Shown: positions 5,141-10,896 of the stretch, one piece after another
Numbering within the stretch: the stretch's first letter is position 1
Layout of the letters: each line of letters opens with the position of its first letter
Source: an uncultured Clostridia bacterium
GTDB lineage: Bacteria; Bacillota; Clostridia; TANB77; CAG-465
Length of the DNA: 11,017 nucleotides
NCBI GenBank assembly: GCA_947628575.1
Contig: CANRAK010000044.1
Span: 1-11,017, forward strand
Direction of reading: 5' to 3'
Translations under genes and position numbers: made by a program
Notes under the pieces: model-generated
Seen by the model: only the letters and a program-made list of their open reading frames with translations
Told to the model about the DNA's origin: nothing
The model's database searches: none

Positions 5141-7027
5141 TTAAATTCTATTATCCTTATATTCTAAATATAAATCTTCTAATTTATCCATTTTCTCGTT
5201 CATTTCAAGTTGTAACTGAGATATACTATTATATTCTTTACTTACAATAGCCTCAGTAATTTTAGATAATATACTCTTTTTACCTATATCATCCTTAGCA
5301 AGCTCTCTTTTTAGAGTATCTATCTTTTTCCATAATTCTTCATCATAAGCATTATTTTCTTCTAGTTTACTATATGATATTACTTTTCTCCTATTTTCTG
5401 GTATTATCCTTTGCTCTAAATCTAATACCCAATTATTAATAGATAGATTAGAATATGCTTCTACTATATCTTTTCCAAGCATTTCTTCTATTATATTCTT
5501 CTCATCTAACCTTGAAACATTCTCATATACTGTTCTTGGGCAAATACCAAAATATTTATTTCTTTCTTCTTCAGTATACTTTTCAAAAATATCATCTTCT
5601 TCTCTGTATAGTCTGTTTTTAATAAAGTATTTACCATCATCACTATACTTTTTACAGAACTCTTTTTCTATTTTACCATTACTAATATTTTTTTGTAGTG
5701 TAAAATCTAAACCATCTTTAATAGCTGAATACATTGCAGATATAGACATATATATATTAGTTGTTGGATTAGGCGATCTTACCTCAAATCTAGTTGCTAA
5801 AGGATTATTTTTATCTCTAATTAAGCACGCAAGTACTGTCCTATTTCTACTTTCCTCATTTGCACTATTTCCAATAGATGCTACTATATGTGTAGGAGCT
5901 TCATATCCTGGTGTTAATCTATTTAATGAGTCAGTTGTATTAGATATAAAAGGATTAATATACTCATAATTTTTAAGTATTCCCATTATCATACCCCAAC
6001 CAATTTTACTCATATATGTATTCTTCTCTATTGGTTCTAATAAATTAATCTTCTTTCCATCTTCTTTTTTAAGCATTATACTTAAATGACAATGTTTACC
6101 ATTTCCTGCTACCTTTTTAATTGGCTTTGCATTAAAGCTTACCTCAAGTCCATTTATTCTAAATATTTCTTTAACTAGTATTCTAGCAAGAAGCTCATTA
6201 TCCAATGCTGTTACAACATCGCTATATTTCCAGTCAATTTCTAATTGCTCTACTATATGTGAATTTGAGCCTTCTGCGATATAATTTTTTATACCACCAA
6301 CTTCTTTATGTCCCATTTCTGGTTTTATATTATATAACTGCAATACTTCCAAAGTTTGCTCTAAAGCTGTTCTAACTATTCCTTTAGTTCTTTTCCAATA
6401 TTGCTCTTTTAAAGACTGAGATAATACTAATTTATGCACATTAATTGCATCGTATGGTGTTCTTACCCAAAATTCAAGTTCTGTTCCAAGCATAAACTGT
6501 ATATTATTATAATCTTGTATTTTATCTATATTATAATGATTTAAAATTTCTTTATTATTATTTATTTTTTCTACTAGGTATTTCTTTAACTTATCTGCTG
6601 TTGTTCTAATTATATGTCTTGAATCTACAAATTTACCATTATGTAATAAGAAAGACCATATTCTTAATGTACCTGTTGGTAACTGTGTCTTTGTATCAAT
6701 ATTTTCATAATTATAATCTACATACCAATCTACAGTTCTATCTGGTATTAAGTCTACTCTTGCATCAGATAATGTAGCTAAGTTTCCTAGATTAACTGAT
6801 GAGCCGTCTGTTTGAATACCACCATTTATTAATTCATCCATATTCTTAATGAAATAATCTATTGGTATTTTTTCATCTGTATCTTTTCCTAATAGATCTA
6901 CTGCAACAAAGGAAGCAAACTTTATTTCTTGATGTTTCTTTAATATTTTTATTAAATCTTTTTTGTTACATTTACTACTCTCTATCTTGTACACTAATCT
7001 TTTGTTATAAATAAATCTGTTTTCCAT
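5141..7027 (-). CDS. Glutamine synthetase, extended clostridial type (~630 residues)
   Basis: It makes glutamine from glutamate, ammonia and ATP in the cytoplasm. At 628 residues it is much longer than GSI (about 440-470) and shorter than GSIII (about 700 or more). All core landmarks are visible: a beta-grasp region with D74-G-S-S; GTELEF at 181-186 (E183, E185); GHKEVGG (E242) and EQLEIDW (E263), separated by an insertion compared with GSI, where the two glutamates are eight apart; GNGKHCHLS with H312; LNRLTPGYEAP at 368-378; and RFEVRSPNP with E415 and R417. From about 440 a helical C-terminal region without GSI counterpart follows, ending in a charged, coiled-coil-like segment (about 560-625). 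It is first in an operon with the CDF transporter. The ATG has no SD next to it; see the hairpin entry at 7028-7075. GTG at codon 12 is an alternative start but also lacks an SD. Confidence 0.92.
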   Translation of the reverse strand: MENRFIYNKRLVYKIESSKCNKKDLIKILKKHQEIKFASFVAVDLLGKDTDEKIPIDYFIKNMDELINGGIQTDGSSVNLGNLATLSDARVDLIPDRTVDWYVDYNYENIDTKTQLPTGTLRIWSFLLHNGKFVDSRHIIRTTADKLKKYLVEKINNNKEILNHYNIDKIQDYNNIQFMLGTELEFWVRTPYDAINVHKLVLSQSLKEQYWKRTKGIVRTALEQTLEVLQLYNIKPEMGHKEVGGIKNYIAEGSNSHIVEQLEIDWKYSDVVTALDNELLARILVKEIFRINGLEVSFNAKPIKKVAGNGKHCHLSIMLKKEDGKKINLLEPIEKNTYMSKIGWGMIMGILKNYEYINPFISNTTDSLNRLTPGYEAPTHIVASIGNSANEESRNRTVLACLIRDKNNPLATRFEVRSPNPTTNIYMSISAMYSAIKDGLDFTLQKNISNGKIEKEFCKKYSDDGKYFIKNRLYREEDDIFEKYTEEERNKYFGICPRTVYENVSRLDEKNIIEEMLGKDIVEAYSNLSINNWVLDLEQRIIPENRRKVISYSKLEENNAYDEELWKKIDTLKRELAKDDIGKKSILSKITEAIVSKEYNSISQLQLEMNEKMDKLEDLYLEYKDNRI

Positions 7028-7075
7028 ATCTTTTTGCTTTAATTCTTACTACTAATTAAAGCTTCCCCCTTTCTG
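7028..7075 (-). promoter_or_regulatory. Glutamine synthetase leader: SD, 9-bp hairpin, then ATG
   Basis: On the minus strand, AAAGGGGGAA (7072-7063) is followed directly by GCTTTAATT (7062-7054), a nine-base loop, and AATTAAAGC (7044-7036), a perfect 9-bp stem; then AAAAAGAT and the ATG at 7027. In linear sequence the SD-like GGGGG is 37 bases from the ATG, too far. With the hairpin folded out the spacing is 10 bases, which is normal. No closer SD and no upstream start codon were found. The inverted repeat could instead be a protein-binding site on the DNA. Confidence 0.6.
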
Positions 7076-7106
7076 CTTTTTTATATATTTTCTCTACTAA
7101 AATATG

Positions 7107-7135
7107 ATTATACCATAATATTGCAAATTATCCAA
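7107..7135 (-). promoter_or_regulatory. Promoter of the glutamine synthetase-CDF operon
   Basis: On the minus strand TTGGAT (7135-7130), 17 bases, then TATAAT (7112-7107), preceded by TGG as an extended -10. The predicted RNA start near 7100 gives a leader of about 73 bases, the longest in this window, which contains the SD-hairpin element. Confidence 0.7.
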
Positions 7136-7197
7136 ATTTACATATCCTACTAATATAATATTATATTTTTAAAGTAAGGTGAAATTATATATGAATA

Positions 7198-7226
7198 TTG
7201 AATTAATTTATTTTTACTAGTATAAT
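7198..7226 (+). promoter_or_regulatory. Promoter of the membrane protein-rubredoxin operon
   Basis: TTGAAT (7198-7203), exactly 17 bases, then a perfect TATAAT (7221-7226). The predicted start near 7233 coincides with the SD AGGTGA (7233-7238), leaving a leader of about 11 bases before the ATG at 7244. Confidence 0.75.
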
Positions 7227-7243
7227 GACTTTAGGTGATATCT

Positions 7244-7972
7244 ATGGAAATTAAATTAGTAAATAAAAAACTTATACCTGCATATATAGTTCTTGTAGTT
7301 ATATTTTTAATTGTTCTTTATGCACTACTAAATCCACATATATTAAGTAAAAATGAAATTATGGAATATGTGTACGAAGATAAAGATGTTCCATCAGATT
7401 TCTTACAAAGTGATTTAGCAGAAAATATAGAACAAATAAAAGGTGTCTACCCTATTAGAGTAGAACATTTAATGCACTCTGCAAATTCTTTAGATGAAGC
7501 TATGGATATTGCATACAGCTTTTTTGGAGAAGACCAAAAAAATAATATTGAAATAACTTTAGTTTCTGAAAATAAGTATTATTATCTTTTAAATAGTAAA
7601 TCAATTCTAGACTATACTCCAGATAATTATTACATATTTACTATATTTAAGAAAGATATTTTTGATGTAGAAACTAAAACATTATATACTACTGATACAG
7701 AAGATATTAAAAATATACTAAATACGCTATATTATATTGATTCAGAAGGAAAAATTGTAAGCTCTAAAACAACTAATTCTAAATATTCATTATATTTTAT
7801 AGATGTATCTTATGGGGATAATAACATAAAAGATGAAGTATATTATAAAAAAATAGATGTATCTTTAGAAAATAAAGATGAACAAGGTAACATTGTCCTA
7901 AAACTTCCAAATGCTGACCTTTTTGAAGGCACATTAATACGTAAGGTTTCAGGAAATAGCAACAAAAAATAA
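7244..7972 (+). CDS. Membrane-anchored extracytoplasmic protein of unknown function
   Basis: I do not recognise this family. The ATG at 7244 is chosen because AGGTGA (7233-7238) precedes it at proper spacing; a GTG at 7235 in frame is part of that SD. The 242-residue product has a short basic N-terminus, one membrane span at about 12-31 (LIPAYIVLVVIFLIVLYALL), and then a charged, Tyr/Asp/Asn-rich domain of about 210 residues that should lie outside the cell. There is no lipobox Cys after the span, so it looks like an uncleaved signal anchor. The outer domain contains no Cys and alternates predicted strands and helices. Its stop codon is 13 bases before the flavin reductase-rubredoxin gene, which implies co-transcription, but no functional link is evident from sequence. 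Confidence 0.8.
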   Translation: MEIKLVNKKLIPAYIVLVVIFLIVLYALLNPHILSKNEIMEYVYEDKDVPSDFLQSDLAENIEQIKGVYPIRVEHLMHSANSLDEAMDIAYSFFGEDQKNNIEITLVSENKYYYLLNSKSILDYTPDNYYIFTIFKKDIFDVETKTLYTTDTEDIKNILNTLYYIDSEGKIVSSKTTNSKYSLYFIDVSYGDNNIKDEVYYKKIDVSLENKDEQGNIVLKLPNADLFEGTLIRKVSGNSNKK

Positions 7973-7985
7973 TAGGAGGAAAATT

Positions 7986-8615
7986 ATGGATAAATCAATT
8001 TTAAATAACATTAGTTACGGTATGTATATTGTAACAGCTAAAGATGAAAAGAATGTTGGATGTGTAATTAATACACTTACACAAGTTACAAGCGATGACC
8101 CACTAATATCTGTTTGTATAAATAAACAAAATTATACTAATACAGTAATTAGAAAAACAAAAAAATTTGCTGTATCAATATTATCTGAAAAAACTAATTC
8201 TAATATTATATCTACATTTGGATTTAAATCTTCAAAAGATATAGATAAATTTGATAGCCTATCTTACTCTTTAGTAGATAATATACCAGTACTTGATGAA
8301 AATACATGTGGATATATTATATGCGAACTAGTTGATGTAGTTGATGCTAATACTCATGATATTTTTATAGCAAAAATTATAGATACTAAAAAGTTACATG
8401 ACTATACACCAATGACATATAAATACTATCATGAAGTTATTAAAGGAAAAGCACCAAAAACAGCACCAACTTATATAGAAGAAACAGTAGATACAAAAGA
8501 TAAAGAAGTTTGGGTTTGCAATATATGTGGATATGTACATGAAGGGCCACTTCCAGATGGTTTTGTTTGCCCTATATGTGGTGTAGACGCAAGTAATTTT
8601 AAGAAAAAAGAATAA
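7986..8615 (+). CDS. Flavin reductase-rubredoxin fusion (high-molecular-weight rubredoxin, Hrb-like)
   Basis: It is a cytoplasmic electron carrier with two domains. Residues about 1-155 match the flavin reductase-like FMN-binding fold (MYIVTAKDEKNVGCVINT start, DDPLISVCINKQNYT, then HDIFIAKIID). A linker follows, and 174-209 form a rubredoxin iron knuckle with C178-x-x-C181-GY and C195-P-x-C198-G. The knuckle is the short rubrerythrin type (13 residues between the Cys pairs) rather than full-length rubredoxin. In the acetogen Moorella, a protein of this architecture passes electrons from NADH to a flavodiiron protein that reduces O2 or NO; a similar stress role is inferred here. No flavodiiron gene or rubredoxin reductase is in the window. 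A strong SD AGGAGG (7974-7979) precedes the ATG. It is second in a two-gene operon and is followed by a terminator. Confidence 0.92.
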   Translation: MDKSILNNISYGMYIVTAKDEKNVGCVINTLTQVTSDDPLISVCINKQNYTNTVIRKTKKFAVSILSEKTNSNIISTFGFKSSKDIDKFDSLSYSLVDNIPVLDENTCGYIICELVDVVDANTHDIFIAKIIDTKKLHDYTPMTYKYYHEVIKGKAPKTAPTYIEETVDTKDKEVWVCNICGYVHEGPLPDGFVCPICGVDASNFKKKE

Positions 8616-8625
8616 AAAAGTAGAA

Positions 8626-8649
8626 AAAAACTTGCAAAAGTTTTTCATT
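8626..8649 (+). terminator. AT-rich terminator with GCAA tetraloop
   Basis: AAAAACTT (8626-8633) pairs with AAGTTTTT (8638-8645) around GCAA, a stable GNRA-type loop. It lies 10 bases after the rubredoxin gene's stop. The stem has a single GC pair, so termination may be partial and some transcripts may continue into the small gene behind it. Confidence 0.65.
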
Positions 8650-8660
8650 TATTGTATAGT
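8632..8660 (+). promoter_or_regulatory. Promoter of the 47-residue reading frame and possibly of the uracil gene
   Basis: TTGCAA (8632-8637), 17 bases, then TATAGT (8655-8660). The -35 occupies the loop of the preceding terminator. The predicted RNA start near 8667 coincides with the SD AAGGGGG (8668-8674). If RNA polymerase passes the hairpin at 8807-8833, the same transcript includes the permease-UPRT gene. Confidence 0.5.
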
Positions 8661-8680
8661 ATTTAGCAAGGGGGAAAAAA

Positions 8681-8824
8681 GTGAGAAAGTTTAACATTTT
8701 AAATACTTATACAAATATGAAAAATGATAATGTTTTACTTGCTATTATTGCCCCATTAATATTAGTTATATATATTTTATCTTTATATATTATATTTTCG
8801 AAAAGAGCACTTAATATTTTTTAA
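8681..8824 (+). CDS. 47-residue single-span membrane mini-protein or leader peptide (GTG start)
   Basis: The frame GTG...TAA encodes 47 residues. An SD AAGGGGG (8668-8674) lies 6 bases before the GTG. Residues 1-17 are polar (MRKFNILNTYTNMKNDN), 18-39 are strongly hydrophobic (starting VLLAIIAPLILV) with tyrosines, and 40-47 begin with the basic SKRA, as expected for a one-span membrane protein. The stop codon TAA (8822-8824) falls in the loop and first 3'-arm bases of a terminator hairpin. No family is recognised. It sits 43 bases upstream of the uracil permease-UPRT gene on the same strand. It could be a small transporter-associated protein, or its translation could control the terminator. 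An ATG at codon 13 is a possible alternative start but lacks an SD. Confidence 0.65.
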   Translation: MRKFNILNTYTNMKNDNVLLAIIAPLILVIYILSLYIIFSKRALNIF

Positions 8825-8840
8825 TATTAAGTGTTTTTTT
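8807..8840 (+). terminator. Terminator or attenuator before the uracil gene
   Basis: CACTTAATATT (8808-8818) pairs perfectly with AATATTAAGTG (8823-8833) around a TTTT loop, with G8807 and T8834 adding a G-U pair, followed by a seven-T run (8834-8840). The small gene's stop codon lies within it. Only 12 bases separate the T-run from the permease SD (8853-8858), leaving no room for a promoter, so expression of the uracil gene must come from a promoter upstream of or inside this hairpin. Confidence 0.8.
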
Positions 8841-8867
8841 ATATATTTTTTTAGGAGGTATTTTTTT

Positions 8868-10829
8868 ATGAAGGAGGCAAATTTAATTTTAGATGTTAAC
8901 GAAAAGCCACCAGTGCTAAAATGGATAATATTAGCACTACAACATGTCTTTGCAATGTTTGGAGCAACAATACTAGTTCCAATACTAGTAAATAGTGCTG
9001 CAGGACAAACAGTACTTACAATACCAGTTGCACTTGTTACATCAGGTATTGGTACATTAATTTACATTTTATGCACTAAAGGAAAATCACCAGTTTATCT
9101 AGGAAGCTCTTTTGCATTTATAACACCACTAGCATTAGGAGCAATAAAAGCTGGTGTTGGTGGAGCAATGGTCGGAACAATGCTTGTTGGTATAATTTAT
9201 GTGATTGTTGCTATAATAATTAGTTTCTTTGGAAAAGATTGGATTAAGAAACTACTACCACCTATTGTTATTGGTCCAATGATTATGATAATAGGTTTAT
9301 CGCTTGCATCAAATGCTGTTTCAGAAATAGGGATTAGCTCAGACATTACTGCAATAGATTATAAAGGAGTAATAGTTGCACTTTTCACTTTCTTAGTTAC
9401 AGCAGTAGTTATGCTTAAAGGAAAAGGATTCTTTAGAATAATACCTTTTCTAATTGGAATTACTTCAGGGTATATTTTAGCAGTAATATTAGGAATTGTA
9501 GACTTTACACCTGTACTTGAAGCTACATTTTTTAGCCTACCAAATTTCGTATTACCATTTATATCCTATACACCAACACTTGCAGCAGCACTTACTGTTG
9601 CACCAATAGCTTTAGTTACAATGGCAGAACATATAGGCGACCATACAGCACTTAGTACTATAATTGGAAAAGATTTATTAAAAGAGCCAGGATTAAATAG
9701 GACATTACTTGGTGACGGTGTTGCTACATTTATTGCAGGAATTTTAGGAGGTCCTGCTAATACTACATACGGTGAAAATACATCTGTAGTTGGTATGACA
9801 AAAATAGCTTCAGTTTGGGTAATAGGACTTGCTGCAATTTTTGCTATAATGCTTGGATTTTTAGGTAAATTTACTGCTATAGTTTCTACAATACCTAATG
9901 CAGTACTTGGTGGTGTTTCACTATTATTATATGGATTTATAGCTGTAAATGGTTTAAAAGTTTTAATAGAAAACAAAGTAGATTTTACCAAATCAAGAAA
10001 TGTAATAATAGCATCTAGTATGCTTGTTTTAGGTCTTGGTGGAGCTGTAATAAACGTATCTACTGTAGCAGTATCTGGCATGAGCCTTGCTGCAATAATA
10101 GGTATATTATTAAACCTATTCTTACCAAACGAAAAAGATAATGATAATATAGTAGAAAATACTGAAGAAAAAGAAGAAGAAAATAAAAACACAGAAAAAA
10201 CAGATAATTTAGTTGTATTAAATCACCCATTAGTAGAACATAAATTATCTATTCTAAGAGATAAAAAAACCGGTACTAAAGAATTTAGAGAATTAGTTGG
10301 AGAAATAGGTATGTTTCTATGTTATGAAGCAATGAGTGATGCTAAACTTGAAGATGTAAAGATAGAAACACCAATTAAAAAGATAGATGCAAAAAGACTA
10401 GACGAAGATAAATATGCATTTTTACCTATACTTAGAGCAGGAACAGGTATGCTTGATGGACTAATAAAAGTAATACCAAATGCTAAAATTGGACATATAG
10501 GTATGTATAGAAATGAAGAAACATTAGAACCTGTAAGATATTTCTTTAAAGTACCTAGTGATATAAAAGAAAGAGAAGTTTTAGTACTAGACCCTATGCT
10601 TGCAACAGGTGGTTCGGGTTGTGATGCAATAGCTCAGTTAAAGAGCGAAGGAGTAAAAAACATCAAGTTCTTATGCTTAATTGCTGCTCCTGAAGGTGTA
10701 GAAAGAATGCAAAAAGAACATCCAGATGTTAAAATATATACTGCAGCACTAGATGAAAAACTAAATGAAAATGGATATATAGTACCTGGCCTTGGAGATG
10801 CCGGAGATAGAATATTTGGTACAAAATAA
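8868..10829 (+). CDS. Uracil permease (NCS2/UraA) fused to uracil phosphoribosyltransferase (Upp)
   Basis: One 653-residue frame holds two complete pyrimidine-salvage proteins. Residues about 10-420 are an NCS2 uracil transporter of full length, with the substrate-site segments AEHIGDHTAL (E254) and GGPANTTYGENTSVV (E303), matching the two key glutamates of UraA. A charged linker (about 420-447, rich in Glu, Lys, Asn) follows. Residues about 448-653 are a whole uracil phosphoribosyltransferase: NHPLVEHKLSILRDKKTG at its start, ILRAGTGM (521-528), the PRPP-binding loop LVLDPMLATGGSG (572-584), and the uracil-binding end YIVPGLGDAGDRIFGT (637-652). It should import uracil and convert it with PRPP to UMP at the inner membrane face. 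AGGAGG (8853-8858) gives the start. The linker holds no SD or ATG, so the enzyme is unlikely to be made separately. No PyrR-type site was recognised upstream. Confidence 0.95.
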   Translation: MKEANLILDVNEKPPVLKWIILALQHVFAMFGATILVPILVNSAAGQTVLTIPVALVTSGIGTLIYILCTKGKSPVYLGSSFAFITPLALGAIKAGVGGAMVGTMLVGIIYVIVAIIISFFGKDWIKKLLPPIVIGPMIMIIGLSLASNAVSEIGISSDITAIDYKGVIVALFTFLVTAVVMLKGKGFFRIIPFLIGITSGYILAVILGIVDFTPVLEATFFSLPNFVLPFISYTPTLAAALTVAPIALVTMAEHIGDHTALSTIIGKDLLKEPGLNRTLLGDGVATFIAGILGGPANTTYGENTSVVGMTKIASVWVIGLAAIFAIMLGFLGKFTAIVSTIPNAVLGGVSLLLYGFIAVNGLKVLIENKVDFTKSRNVIIASSMLVLGLGGAVINVSTVAVSGMSLAAIIGILLNLFLPNEKDNDNIVENTEEKEEENKNTEKTDNLVVLNHPLVEHKLSILRDKKTGTKEFRELVGEIGMFLCYEAMSDAKLEDVKIETPIKKIDAKRLDEDKYAFLPILRAGTGMLDGLIKVIPNAKIGHIGMYRNEETLEPVRYFFKVPSDIKEREVLVLDPMLATGGSGCDAIAQLKSEGVKNIKFLCLIAAPEGVERMQKEHPDVKIYTAALDEKLNENGYIVPGLGDAGDRIFGTK

Positions 10830-10860
10830 CCTATATATATAATGAGTATTAAATATCACT

Positions 10861-10896
10861 TCACTGCAACTTTTGTTGCAGTGATTTTTGTTTTTT
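10861..10896 (+). terminator. Strong intrinsic terminator of the permease-UPRT gene
   Basis: TCACTGCAAC (10861-10870) pairs perfectly with GTTGCAGTGA (10875-10884) around TTTT, followed by TTTTTGTTTTTT. It has the most GC-rich stem of the protein-gene terminators here and lies 31 bases after the stop codon. Confidence 0.95.

Noticed and set aside
7036..7062. Reading the inverted repeat before glutamine synthetase as an intrinsic terminator or GlnR site
   Set aside because: Neither strand has a proper U-tract after the stem, and the repeat does not match the TGTNA-N7-TNACA GlnR pattern.
7235..7243. GTG start three codons upstream in the membrane protein gene
   Set aside because: The GTG is part of the AGGTGA SD serving the ATG at 7244.
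8394..8648. 84-codon minus-strand frame over the rubredoxin domain
   Set aside because: Antisense to the Cys knuckle; the Phe/Cys-rich product is an artefact of the reverse reading.
8800..8867. PyrR-type RNA binding loop upstream of the uracil gene
   Set aside because: No conserved PyrR anti-antiterminator motif is visible; only the AT-rich terminator hairpin is present.
9566..10192. 208-codon open frame on the minus strand inside the permease
   Set aside because: It has low-complexity Ser/Pro/Ala composition typical of a reverse-strand reading of a hydrophobic transporter, no SD, and lies wholly within a clear gene.
10130..10215. Possible separate translation start for the UPRT domain in the linker
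   Set aside because: The linker has no ATG, GTG or TTG in frame and no SD; the first in-frame ATG lies well inside the UPRT fold.
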